Of a stretch of DNA of 64,000 nucleotides, positions 43,391 through 53,995 are shown in pieces. Both the position numbers and the translations under genes were made by a program. Location of the stretch: the NCBI GenBank assembly GCA_016648135.1, contig JADDOH010010850.1:24521-88520 (forward strand), written 5' to 3'. Numbering within the stretch: position 1 is the stretch's first letter; each line of letters starts with the position of its first letter. The stretch is from Agrypnia vestita. Taxonomy: Eukaryota > Arthropoda > Insecta > Trichoptera > Phryganeidae. The notes under the pieces are model-generated. The model did not search any database and was not told the origin of the DNA. It saw only the letters and a list, made by a program, of their open reading frames with translations.

Positions 43391-44029
43391 AATATAAAAA
43401 TATTAAAGCGACTAGCGATATTGTGCTTGGAGCATAGGATTAGGGAGCTCAGAGAAATGAAAAAACTTCCGAATAGTGATGGTATTCCAAGCGGTGACAC
43501 ACTAAGCGTTATTTGTGATTTGCATCTGATTGTGTCAAAGATTGGTAACAGGTAAGCAGTTCGACGGGTGACCATAGGTACTAGATACGAGTTATACCTC
43601 AGTTATCAATCACCGATACGATCAGATACAATCTCAAATAACTGTACCATGACTAACCGGTAAAAATAACGGTTTCACCGTCACTACTTCCGACGGTATT
43701 TATTTATTTATTTAACGCCCTTATGGGTTTTTACAAAATATAAAATTAAAAAATCACATAAGACAGATATTCAGTTAAAAATATTCAAGTGCACATAATA
43801 GATTTGTGTAAATTAAAAAGAGAAGTAAACTTCTCCTGTTTAAAAACAGGGAAAAGAAAAATAAAAATTTATTTATCCATTACCATTTGGTTGAGACGTA
43901 AAGAATTGTTTAAATTTAGTCCTATACACAGTTATACTATCAGCAAAAATGTCGACCACTTCCGCATGTTCATTCCCTAATGAGTGTAGTCTGAAGATAA
44001 CAGAGTTTGCTAATCATTAGTTGACATTT

Positions 44030-44640
44030 CCTCTATAATAAAATAATGCACTGTGTCTTGAAGACCTCGATGGTGCATATAAGCCGATTCCATCCATCTT
44101 CAGCGTTACAACCCTTGGTGGGTCCTAGCTGCCTCCAAGAAACTCCTCCATGCTGCTCTGTCGCTGGCTGCCATTTTCCAGTTTTGCTGCCCCAGGGCCC
44201 GGCAGTCCGCGATGACACCATCTAACCACCGCAGATTTGGTCTTCCGACACTTCTTCTACCCATTGGGTCATTAAACAACACGCTTTTTGGGGGCTCCAG
44301 ATCATCCATACGGTGTAGATGTCCCAGCCAGCGCAATCTGTTAATCTTCATGAACTTGACTACGCTGACGTCCTGGTAAAGGTCATAGACCTCGGTGTTG
44401 TATATTTTTCGCCATGTTTGACCGTCATTAATAGGTCCATTTTTCTTTCAAATGTGTCGAGTCTATTTTCGTCGTGCTTAGTTAATGTCCAGGTCTCCGA
44501 GGCATATGTTAAGACTGGTCTAATCAGTGTCTTGTAGAGCGTGGCTTTAGTTTTTCTGGACAGTAGGCGTGACCTCAATTGTCCGATGAGACCAAAGTAA
44601 CTCCGGTGTGCTGCAAAGATTCTTTTTCCAATCTCTACAC
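44030..44640 (-). pseudogene. LINE ORF2 C-terminal remnant
   Basis: Minus-strand frames: RSRLLSRKTKATLYKTLIRP, VLTYASETWTLTKHDENRLD and FERKM (44360-44578), then after a shift INRLRWLGHLHRMDDLEPPK and GRRSVGRPNLRWLDGVIADC, WRSFLEAARTHQGL (44106-44351). This is the classic post-RT region of insect RTE/CR1-like LINEs (LYKTLIRPVLTYASETW; RWLGHLHRM). At least one frameshift separates the two parts. Better preserved than the other fragments. Confidence 0.8.
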
Positions 44641-45039
44641 TAGTGTCATTTTCAGGAGCCGATCAGACTATTGGTATTGTCAAGGTTGGCTTGTCATGTT
44701 GGCTGGAAGTGTGGTCGTGTGCTACGGGAAAAGCTGACCCGCGGCAGAATAACCCAAATGAGAATCCACCGCCGATAAATTTTCAAACACGGGATGATGT
44801 AATCCTCGGGGAGATTGGCCCGGCGTGGCATACATAATTAATTTTATCAGTCGAGTACCCTTAATCATTGTGTAAGTACCGAGAGATAAATGGAAATCGG
44901 TCTGCGACAGGTTTTTGGGGCTCCACAATCAATTTTTGGACGGTTAAAGCGATACATTTAATGTTTCACAAAATATTATTATTTTAATTTTTTTATTATA
45001 CCGTGTGTCCGGTGACTGGTGTCGGAGCCTTTATAGGTT

Positions 45040-45310
45040 GATCCCTGCCATGATAATGAGTCGAAAATGTTCGAGCAACCATGACCTAATATCAATAGTT
45101 ATGGATAAATACAGTTTAAAAGTTTGCATTTATTTTCAATATTTCGAACGTATTTTATTGTAATGATAGTTCAACTTTTTGTAAAAAATAAGCCAGGAAT
45201 ATTGAAAAAAAAATGCAAACTTTAATAATGCATATCTCCATAACTATTGATATTAGGTCATGGTCGCTTGAACATTTTCGACTCATAATCAAGGTAGGAA
45301 TATAAGTAAT
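45040..45310. repeat. Fold-back family partial copy
   Basis: CTGCCATGATAATGAGTCGAAAATG, TAGTTATGGATAAATACAG and the inverted series (AAATAAGCCAGGAATATTG, GCATATCTCCATAACTATTG, ACTCATAATCAAGG) match the 1303-1797 family. Ends incomplete; noncoding. Confidence 0.5.
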
Positions 45311-45489
45311 ATATAATGTTTTCCAATGAAATTAACAGCTTTTTTCCAAATACTTCATTATCTAATTATTTGCTATTACCACCCGTATTATTAACTGATT
45401 ACATATGTACCTATATACAAGACCCTTTGTTCACTGATGAGGTCTACATGACTAACAAAGTCTAAAAAAAAATACAATTTAATATGTAA

Positions 45490-45686
45490 ATATGTATGAT
45501 TTATATTTGTACCTTATTTATATTAAATTAAATAAAAAAACTAGGATAAGAGAACATGAACTTTTTTTGAGAAATAATAATTATTCTGAATTTTCTAAAC
45601 GCTTGTTAGAAACTGGCCACACTTTCAAAAAAGATAAATCTACCTTTATATACACTAATGTTAACTCCTGTGTGTCGGTGATGTAA
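45490..45686 (+). pseudogene. PLE GIY-YIG remnant
   Basis: The frame ends IREHELFLRNNNYSEFSKRL, LETGHTFKKDKSTFIYTN, then a stop at 45684. REH...F.KRLLETGHTF matches the second half of the PLE GIY-YIG domain (compare FLDTGHHFAFE at 19.3 kb). The GVY...YIG segments are missing. Directly followed by the ~660-bp repeat. Confidence 0.6.
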
Positions 45687-46322
45687 CGTAGGTCTACATG
45701 TCATAGAAAATATGAAATATCTACCTTATTTATGAAAATTAATAAGTCACATTTTTTGTAATCATCAAATTTCTTCACACCAAAATGACTAAATTAAACT
45801 GTTACGAATGTACGGATTTTTTAATTAAAAAATATTTATTCATTACTCTCGTATTTTCGGCCAGTGTATAAAAGAGAACAGAATATTGCACATCGCAGTT
45901 AAATTGAGCAAGAAGGAGCACGACAATACCACACATTTCATGTAGGACAGAGGTGGCGGTTGTTTGGGATTCGGTGAAAGCGAAAACAATATCGAAAGTA
46001 CGGTAGAGTCGCGTAATACGTATTAGATAAAGACGGAGTGCAGGCGACCTAGCAACCGCGTCGTTGAATTCAGTTGATAATGATTCGTCAGCGGAAGCGC
46101 ACGCAAACTCGATATGCCATGATTTTATGATAATTTACTAAAATAATCCAAGTATGTAAGTTTACCTTACATAATTATATAAAGGGACATCACAAAGTCT
46201 TATCTGTATCGTATAATGTATATTTTATCACATATCAAAAACTATGCCGATTTTTAATCAGGTAACGCTGTGTTACAACACCGTTCATAAAGGTATTTTT
46301 TTAGCACAGTCTTTTAAAAGTT
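45663..46322. repeat. ~660-bp dispersed repeat, copy 2
   Basis: Counterpart of 32134-32795, with substitutions and small indels (for example GTGTATAAAAGAGAACAG for GTGTGTAAAAGAGAGCAG). CGGTGATGTAACG and TGTTACAACACCG are the inner inverted motifs. It ends about 80 bp from the convertase exon. Confidence 0.65.
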
Positions 46323-46401
46323 GACAAATTTTACAAATTGAATTCCAAAAATTCCAAATAAAACTGTATAAATAAAAAAACGCCAGGATCGGGCGACTCA
46401 C

Positions 46402-46636
46402 CGTCGTCCATGATGGCGGTGGTGACGTTTTTTCCGGTGACGCCCTGCGCCCAAGCGGCCTCCACGTTGAGGTCCAGGCGCGCCTTGCCGCCGTTCTGGC
46501 CCGTGTTGCGCAGGTACCACTGGAAGGGGAAGTAGGGGTCCGAGGGCGCGGCGGCCGGCGGCGGCGCGGAGGGCCGCTGCGCGCGCAGCCCGCGCTTCAC
46601 GCGCGCGAACCCCGCCTGCTGCACCGCCGAGTGGAC
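46402..46636 (-). CDS. amon: Prohormone convertase 2 (amontillado) exon: propeptide end and catalytic-domain start
   Basis: A 235-bp exon on the minus strand: acceptor TTTTCCGTCCGCAG, donor G|GTGAGT. It encodes VHSAVQQAGFARVKRG (end of propeptide with a furin-type RVKR cleavage site), a species-specific Pro/Ala-rich linker (QRPSAPPPAAAP), then DPYFPFQWYLRNTGQNGGKA, RLDLNVEAAWAQGVTGKNVT and TAIMDDG. Asp77 of the exon (first Asp of DDG) is the catalytic aspartate. QWYL.NTGQ...LDLNV..AW...TGK.VT..IMDDG is diagnostic of PC2, a neuroendocrine subtilisin-like convertase acting in regulated secretory granules. GC-rich against AT-rich surroundings. Phase 0 in, phase 1 out, joining the 30866-30903 exon. 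Longer open frames that run past both splice sites are artefacts. Confidence 0.97.
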
Positions 46637-46650
46637 CTGCGGACGGAAAA

Positions 46651-47152
46651 GGTGAAAAACACTGGAAAAGTTTGAAAATACTGGAAAATTGTGAAAACAC
46701 TGGAAAAGTATGAAAACACTGGAAAAGTTTGAAAACACTGGAAAAGTTTGAAAACACTGGAAAAGTTGAGAACACTAGAAAAGTTTGAAAACATTGGAAA
46801 AGTGTGAAAACACTGGAAAAATTTGAAAACACTGTAAAAATTTGGAAACACTGGAAAAGTGTGAAAACACTGGAAAAGTTTGAAAACATTGGAAAAGTTT
46901 GGAAACACTGGAAAAGTGTGAAAATACTGGAAAGGTTTGAAAACACTGGAAAAGTGTGAAAACACTGGAAACGTTTGAAAACACTGGAAAAGTGTGAAAA
47001 CACTGGAAAAGTTTGAAAACACTGGAAAAGTGTGAAAACACTGGAAAAGTTTGAAAAAACTGGAAAAGTTTGAAAACACTGGAAAATTGTGAAAGCACTG
47101 GAAAAGTTTGAAAACACTGGAAAAGTTTGAAAAAACTGGAAAAGTTTGACAT
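46651..47152 (-). repeat. 19-bp minisatellite abutting the amon 3' splice site
   Basis: About 26 copies of TTTGAAAACACTGGAAAAG (plus strand), with a few substitutions. On the transcribed minus strand each unit reads like CTTTTCCAGTGTTTTCAAA, and the array begins only about 14 nt upstream of the real acceptor. Because 19 is not a multiple of 3 and the unit has no stop on this strand, all three frames stay open, creating long fake frames (46398-47162, 46597-47232, 46775-47152). Not coding. Confidence 0.95.
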
Positions 47153-47157
47153 TCGCT

Positions 47158-47573
47158 GACACGCGTCTCGTAGCTAGTGGCGAAAACTTTACAGGTGGAT
47201 TCCTGCCTTGATAGTGAGTCGAAATTGCTCAAACAACCGTGGCCTAATATGAATAGTTATGGAGCTATGCAATATCGAAGTTTGCATTTTTTTCCAATAT
47301 TTCTTATAATTTTTTTGCAAAGTGTTGAACTATTTTACAGTAACTTATTTCGATTATCAAAAGTTCATTCGCTTTAATAAAGTCGAATAAAATTTTTATA
47401 ATTTTTAAAGTTTTAATATTTTTATTGGAGTTAAAAGTGGAAAATAAATGCAAACTTTGATGTTGCATATCTCCATAACTATCGATATTAGGTCATGGTT
47501 GCTTAAGATTTTCGACTCATTTTCAAAGCATGAATCCATCTGTAATGTTTTTGCTACTAGCTATGAGACATCC
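47158..47573. mobile_element. Fold-back element, CTCGTAGCTAGTGGC ends
   Basis: Left GTCTCGTAGCTAGTGGCGAAAAC...GGATTCCTGCCTTGATAGTGAG is mirrored at the right by CATGAATCCATCTGTAATG-TTTTTGCTACTAGCTATGAGAC. Internal CATATCTCCATAACTAT blocks relate it to the 1303-1797 family. Sits directly upstream of the minisatellite. Noncoding. Confidence 0.55.
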
Positions 47574-47769
47574 TGTATATTGTATATGGCAAGCGGAAGA
47601 AATTGCACCTTGTAATATGTCACTTTGGACCAACACCAGGGATTGCTCTAGAACAGCTTATCGCACTCTAGGATTATCTACAACATTCGGGAGACGTCTG
47701 GAACAATTTAGAAAGGTAAAGAATCTACTCAACAGTTTGAAATCAGTGTATCACATATATAAGACAGCA

Positions 47770-48150
47770 CCGTGCTGCGCAACAAGGAGAGTACGTTTTG
47801 ACATTTCTATCGGTGCGAAATAAGCAAATAACACGGCCGGTGTGGCCAATCGTGGAATATCAGGGCGACAGATATTAAGCGATAATCGATCGAAGTACCT
47901 ATGTAACGAAATAAATAAATTTTACTAATACATGCGAAAATTGGACAGAACGTTCTTGTGAGTGTTAAATAAAGTACTCCCAGCGATAATAAAGTGTTCA
48001 TAGATGAGTGATAAATTATGATATGAAGTGGTTTGATTTAGAGAATAGTGTGTTAATTTATGTGACTTTGTCCATTAAATAATTAGTTAATCATTAATTT
48101 ATTAATCGTTATACAATTTCAGGTTTTTAATTTGTCTCCCACAGCCACGA
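47770..48150 (+). mobile_element. LTR-like dispersed repeat, partial
   Basis: GGCCGGTGTGGCCAATCGTG, GCGATAATCGATCG, AAAGTACTCCCAGCGATAATAAAG and a TCTCCCACAGCCACGACC end, like the 2770-3235 end. A partial fold-back repeat (GGTAGCAAAAACTTCGGGGG, 48143-48260) adjoins it. Confidence 0.35.
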
Positions 48151-49112
48151 CCCGGTAGCAAAAACTTCGGGGGAGTCTTCTTCATTCAATTTTGAAAAGA
48201 TAATATTCTTTGGGTGAAATGTCGATAGCAAAGTGTTTCAGACACAATTCGCCTTACGAATGAATTTGGCACCACTTTGAAAAAGATTTTTTAACGATTT
48301 ATTAATTTTAATTTTTATGATTTTCAATTAAAAATGATGGTATATATGAAAATTATATAAAATTATTTATTTATTAATAATACACGCCCTGATCGGGGCT
48401 TTTAAATCATTAAAAAAGAAGAAAAGCTATCTATGTACCTACATTAGAATAACGTGACAAAAAATGAAATAATATCATCAATATATCAAAAGTCACTAAA
48501 AAATAAAGTAGTAAGATGTAAAAGAAAGTACATTATGTGGACAGTAGATAAGAAAGAAGAATGCGATTAAAAAATAAACTGTTATCAAGGTACAAACAAT
48601 AAATAATAAATCACATATATAGGAAAACTATAAAATAGAAGATGAGTAGATTTGTCTTTTGAATGTGTGAAGTGTACGAATTACCTAAACTGTGTAACCA
48701 TTATGTCACCATTACGAAGACACTGCACTTTTCACATGTTTAATCTATTTTCGAATATTTGAAATCTAAGAGTCTAATCGTCAGGATCGAATAAATAGAG
48801 AATTGACTCATAAACTATCTAAACTACCATTTGCGATTCTAAAATGGTATTGCAGTCTATTTAAAATACCGTCCTTGCATAGATGAATAGACAAGAGTGT
48901 CGTCTTCTTTCCAAGTGTAATAGCCAGCTCAAAAATAGACTGGCCAGACTTGACGACAATATTGCGTCAGAGTGCCATCCACATCAACCAGAACTGACCT
49001 CACTCTCTTAGTCTTCCGCACTGCAATACAAACTGCAAACAGAACCTGAACTTTAACAGGCATTTTAAAGGGTTATGGTTAAAGGGATTTTTAAAAAAAA
49101 TATCCCCATTAT

Positions 49113-49233
49113 AATAATTTCGTTTTCTGTCCCTCCGTCCGTCGTAACTTCTTTATAGTATATTTTTTTTTTTTTCGTTTTTGACCGTGACATGTAAAAG
49201 TACCGTCATTTTTGACAGGTTACAGCTAATATG
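49113..49233 (+). repeat. ATAATAATTTCGTT...family, internally deleted
   Basis: Begins ATAATAATTTCGTTTTCTGTCC and ends CGTCATTTTTGACAGGTTACAGCTAAT, with about 300 bp of interior missing relative to 16828-17262. A similar deleted copy is at 58190-58322. Confidence 0.5.
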
Positions 49234-50344
49234 TTTTTTTCTTCCATCAATTACATCTATTCATAAATATATATCATACCATTCAAATACGCACAAATAC
49301 AAATGCCATGCAGTGAAAACCAATAGTTTTCCATTCTTTGTATTTATTTAATTATTGTTAGCTGTTGGTTTTCCAAATAAATATACATAAATAAAAAATA
49401 AAATACACCGCCTTGACATTAAAAAAACAGTTTTTTTTTAATGTTTTTTGCTTTATCTTATAACTTGGAAGTTTTAAAAATATTTATTTATTCGAGTCAT
49501 CATTTTTTCAAAAATTTTGAATGAATTTTTAAACGAATTACATTATTCTTTTGGATTTTTTCGAAAGATGGAGATGAAATTCCAAAAACTATTCGGCCGA
49601 TTTGCACGAATAACTAACAACATTATCTACAATGTAGCGTCAGGTTTCTTTTAACGCATACATTTTGAAATTTTCAAAATAATTTGTTTAAAAAAATATT
49701 GACCAGTAAACTCGTAATTAAAAATGAATAATTGCAGGATTTTGAAGCTAATAATTAATCTATAGAGAACCATGTATTTAATAAAAAGGTATGTACATAA
49801 GCGGGAAATTACAAAAAAATAAATGCAATAAGTAATGTCCACAAGAAAATTAAAAAATTAAAGAATATTGGCAATATAAATACAATAAATAATAGATTAA
49901 GAATGAAACTATAAAATAGTAGCTAAGTAGTTTTGTCTTTTGTATGTACGAGTATATAGTGTTCGAACTTTAAATATATCAATAGAGCTGTATTGATTGC
50001 TTAGACAGTGAAATGTAAAGGCGAGTTTACAATACAGTTAGTGCGCTGGGTACCTACATAAAATATCTCGCTCTTGAAACCGACCGCATACGTATTCTAT
50101 AAGTAATCATTTGTAATAACTAAAGATAGTTCAACATACCGTTAATAATTTTATACAGATAAATTAAAACACTTACACTAATTACTTAAAATAAAGCTTT
50201 AATTAAGTAGGTCATTAATTATTATCGTCTTTATTTTTTTCAAATTTGGCTTTTTTGACTCGGCGATTTATTTTCAGACTTTTGATATAAATAATTCAAA
50301 TTCCTCAATAACTTTTCGAATCATGTTTATCAACACACATTAGA

Positions 50345-51062
50345 GATTACTTGTAACAATATTCGTCAGTTATTTGGTCACCTCATCACACAACACATGT
50401 TACGAGAATCGAGAGAGTGCAGAAAAAGTTTCTACGTATTTTGTCATACAAAGCTGGTCAACACAATAACCTTCACAGCTACGAAGATCGACTTGCCTTT
50501 TTCAAGATGCACAAACTTGAGTCCCGACGGAAAATATCCGATCTCGTTGTGCTACACAAGATTCTCAGTGGAGCTATCGATTCACTTTCTCTATCTGACA
50601 TAAATTTGCATATTAAACCCCGTATAAGAAACCCAGAGTTCTTTAGAATGAGCCAGCACACTAATAATGTTGGTTACATTTCTTCCATCAGAAGATTGTG
50701 TCGCACATATAATGTGTATTGTGCTGACCCTAACATTGATGCTGATATTCTTGCAGATACCTTATCATCGTCCAAAAACTCACTCATACACAACATCCAT
50801 TTTCTAAACGATGACCTGAACCTATAGGGCCATTAAATCAATTATTTATTAAATACTAATCGCACTACATTCAAACACTAAATATACAATACACATAATT
50901 ATACATGTAAAATATACTTAAATGCAAAAATACGTTTTAAAGCGTGCCGAAGACATTTGTAATTGGGATAATGGGCATAGTCTTCATTTATAATGTTTTA
51001 TTATTAGAGTATCATGTACCTATTATCCTGTTAGTGTCTCTAATAAATATAAAAAAATATAA
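50345..51062 (+). pseudogene. LINE copy (jockey/CR1-like), 5'-truncated with 3' tail
   Basis: From 50417 an open frame of 136 residues: FLRILSYKAGQHNNLHSYED, FFKMHKLESRRKISDLVVLH, INLHIKPRIRNPEFFRMSQH and HNIHFLNDDLNL-stop at 50827. This is the C-terminal part of an ORF2 protein. The 3' UTR ends TATTATCCTGTTAGTGTCTCTAATAAAT plus A-rich. Uninterrupted counterpart of 34442-35790; a third copy is at 57000-57425. Confidence 0.75.
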
Positions 51063-51390
51063 TAAAATAAAATAAATATGACGGTAGCCTTTCCACCATG
51101 GATGTGAGCTTACGGACCCAAATGTATTTTAATAAAGCTGAGTGCCAATGCAATGGCGTCAGTCGTAAACATTCTGTAGGATTTAATTATTTCAAAGTGC
51201 TAACTATCTATTTGTAATGAAAACGAAATAATCTAAGCGATAATATTTTTTGTTTTATGCAATATATTGTTTCAATGTTGAAATGCATTCATCAATGTGG
51301 GATATATTTCAGAATATTTTGAGTATGTTAAAAATTTTCAAGAACAGAATACTGGATTTTGTCCGAGGGGGATATCATTAATCAAGATAT

Positions 51391-51830
51391 TGTAACGAGG
51401 CTAAAAAGTATTACGCACTCCGTCACCAGTTATAACACTTTCGAAGGATCGAGAACGGTCTACGATGTTCTACGACTATAGGGAAGCATCTGAAACATTC
51501 GAGAAACATCTACAATGATCTAGAAGCCACGAGAATCGTCTCCTTAACACTGGAAAAAGCCAGATAGTACAAAGTACCTCAATACACGGATATAAACACG
51601 GGCCAAGCCGAGCTATTGTTGAACGCGCTTGACAGGCGATAACAGAAGCGAAGCGAGCTGCGGGCCGCGAGGCCAGGGCGGCCAATCGTGCGATAATTCG
51701 AGTGAATATTCTAGTGAAGTTCTTACTTACGTAGAGAAATAAACCGGAATGAATAATATGTACAAAATCGGATGTAATGTTTAATAAAGTGTTGAAGCGA
51801 TAATAATGTATCTATTTACGAGTGGTAAAT
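51391..51830 (+). mobile_element. LTR-like dispersed repeat
   Basis: Starts TGTAACGAGGCTAAAAAG (compare TGTCACGAGATGCTAG at 2770), contains ACTTTCGAAGGATCGAG, GGGCGGCCAATCGTGCGATAA, GAATATTCTAGTGAAG and GTGTTGAAGCGATAATAATG. It lacks a clean 3' end. Its left edge abuts a fold-back arm (51310-51385). Confidence 0.4.
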
Positions 51831-51837
51831 TACTATT

Positions 51838-52065
51838 GCTTGTCTGGAGTGAGGTTCGAACCCGCGACCTTTGGATCACGAGGCGAGTGTCCTAACTGCA
51901 AGACCAACAAGCTACTCTTCGAGTACTTGTTGGTCTTGTGGTTCGCGGTCTCTTCGAATCTCACTCCAGTCCAGCAAGTTAGTCCTATTTTCGTAGCGTT
52001 TACCTTAGTTTAAAAATAGTGAGAATATTGACGTGCGTACATTCCGTGTTCGCATCTCTATTTAA
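51838..52065. mobile_element. Two SINE copies head to head
   Basis: 51838-51920 is the reverse complement of the tRNA-like head (GAGGTTCGAACCCGCG, GAGGCGAGTGTCCTAAC, AAGACCAACAAGC). 51930-52065 is a forward copy (CTTGTTGGTCTTGTGG, CAAGTTAGTCCTATTTTCG, CGTGTTCGCATCTCTATTT) with part of the head deleted. Same family as 41717-41915. Confidence 0.65.
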
Positions 52066-52067
52066 AA

Positions 52068-52551
52068 AAAACTGAGCCATAAAAACTAAGTTTTTATTTT
52101 ACTCCCTTTCTTTGTTAATTAAGTTTACCATCATGTAATAATTGATTGACTGAAAATGAAACATGTCTAGACAAATATCTATGTCAAAAATCTCTAAAAA
52201 TATCTCTTTATTATTTGATTTCTTTCCAAAAAAACCGAAGTGTGCTGTCATCTGTGAACCAATTTTCATAAATTTTCGAAATTCGTAGTAAAGTACCTAT
52301 TATACCTACCGACGGAGTAATTCAAATTTTAAATATTCCGTGACGCTATCGGGCCGCGCCGGCGTTGGTAGTAATCAAACTTTTGTAACGATTCCAATTT
52401 GAAAAAAAAAAAAAAAATTCTAAAAATCCAAAATTATACTATAATTATTATTATTTATTAACGAAAATTTGACAGATCTTCTTGATCGTCGCCACGATTC
52501 AGCTTGCAAAATTTCAGTCAAGCAGACGAGTTAATATAAAGGGAGTAAAAA
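52068..52551 (+). mobile_element. CTCCC-ended inverted-repeat element, copy 3
   Basis: Begins GCCATAAAAACTAAGTTTTTATTTTACTCCCTTTCTTTG and ends GAGTTAATATAAAGGGAGTA. Internal CCGACGGAGTAATTCAAATTT, GACGCTATCGGGCCGC, and CTTGATCGTCGCCACGA match the 12-kb copy in opposite orientation. Noncoding. Confidence 0.5.
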
Positions 52552-52967
52552 GGTATTATAAAGAGACGGCACTTTCATTTAGATTCTCATTTTAAAATTA
52601 AGAAAGGTCTTCTCAGGTCGGGTACTGGCGCATCTGGGGGCCAGGTCCCGGGAGGGATTCGCCCTGATTGTGCCGTGAAAGGAAGCTGATTGCAAGGCGA
52701 TTACATCAGCCCGGCTGTAATCACGGGGACGGACTCGTGACGTGGGCCCCCGTCTCGATCCTTCCATTCAATCTCGATTCAGACGGCAGATGGAAACTGG
52801 GTCCATTAATTATTCCCATAACCCTGCGCTTTCTAAGGCTTCCGAGAAATTGTTGTTCCATACGACACTCAGACGACGAGTTATGTAATCTATCTATGTA
52901 AACGGATCTACTTATATAATCAATCTAATGTAAATACCTACTCTATTATATAATAATACTAGCTGTT

Positions 52968-53450
52968 CGTACCCGACGTTGCACGCGTTGGGGGAAACAA
53001 AGGTTTGATTCAAACGGTATAGATTTGATCGAAAATATATCAGGGGGAGGATAAAGGGTAAAAGGGGAGGGAGGAAATATAGTCTATGTTACCTGCCGAG
53101 TCCTGAAGAATAAGTTTCCGAATTTTGAGTCCGATCGGTCGAGCGGTACAGATTTGCATCGAAAATATGTCAGCGGAGGGGAAGGGTTAAAAGAATAGGG
53201 GGGAAATTTCGCCTATGTTACTCGCCGAGTCCTAAAGAATAAGTTTCCAAATTTTGAGTCCGATCGGTCAAACGGTACAGATTTGCATCGAAAATATGTC
53301 AGAGGGAGGGAAAGGGGTATGAGAATAGGGGAAAATGTTACCAATGTTACCCGCCGGGTTCCAAAGCATAAGTGTGCAAAATTTGAATCGAATCGGACAA
53401 ACGGTGTGGATTTGTGTAGAGAACAGACAGATATTGAGTTTTGTAGGTAT
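52968..53450 (+). repeat. Tandem array, ~129-bp period, retroelement-tail unit
   Basis: CGGTAYAGATTTG recurs at 53015, 53143, 53273 and (diverged) 53402, so the period is 128-130 bp. Each unit has a GGGGGAGG block, CTATGTTACCYGCCGAGTCC and GAATAAGTTTCC. The left edge ACTAGCTGTTCGTACCCGACG resembles the reverse complement of RTE-like LINE 3' ends. Open frames on both strands are repeat-derived. Confidence 0.65.
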
Positions 53451-53559
53451 AGATATGAATGTATTATATTCATGACACATCCTTATTATTATGAACGTGT
53501 CCTTTTTTATGTCTTTATAAATAATTAAACACTGCAAAATAAGATCATTCGCGGATGAT

Positions 53560-53995
53560 ACATTAATCTACATATCAGGCGAGGATTATACAGATGCAAT
53601 AGATAAACACCAAATATATTGGAAAATGTAAATATTGACGGTAAATGTATGTCTCGAAAAAGTATATGTGATCAAATACTGAGGGGTTTTAATAGATAAT
53701 AAATTTCGTTGGCAAAATCACATTTTAATTGATAATAAACTTCATTGACAAAATCACATATAACAAACATAAGTATCCCAAATAGAAAGAAGAAAACACA
53801 CAAAACTGTATTTATGACAAGGGAATAAATTAGTATAATAGCCTGCCAGAAGGTGTGAGGAAGCTGAGCAGGATCGATATGTTCAAGCAAGAATGTAAAC
53901 CATGGAAAATGTATGAAGAGAAATGTTATTTAATAATTATAAAAAATTATGTATCATGAACTAAATAAAGATATATAAATTAAATAAAATCTATA
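53560..53995 (+). pseudogene. LINE (jockey/CR1-like) RT/C-terminal fragments
   Basis: Disrupted frames include SFADDTLIYISGEDYTDAID-like sequence at about 53546-53600 (an FADDT RT core motif) and NSLPEGVRK-like LSRIDMFKQECKPWKMYEE near 53860-53920. Internally deleted and frameshifted. Confidence 0.5.

Larger units (their letters stand above)
30904..46401 (-). other. amon: amon intron, 15.5 kb
   Basis: Starts at the GTGAGT donor next to 46402 and ends at the TTTAAG acceptor next to 30903. Filled with PLE copies, LINE nests, SINE, LTR-like and MITE sequences. Stretches with nothing identified: about 31740-31860, 31900-32130, 32800-33160, 33580-34440, 35800-36140, 36720-37120, 38140-38600, 39040-39680, 39875-40540, 40560-41640 (with an unexplained GC-richer patch at 40715-41410), 42440-43260, 43395-43980 and 44640-45030. 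Confidence 0.85.

Noticed and set aside
46398..47232. Long overlapping minus-strand open frames rich in Phe/Ser (up to 254 residues)
   Set aside because: They are read-through of a 19-bp minisatellite lacking stops in all three frames on that strand, fused to the convertase exon past its real splice sites.
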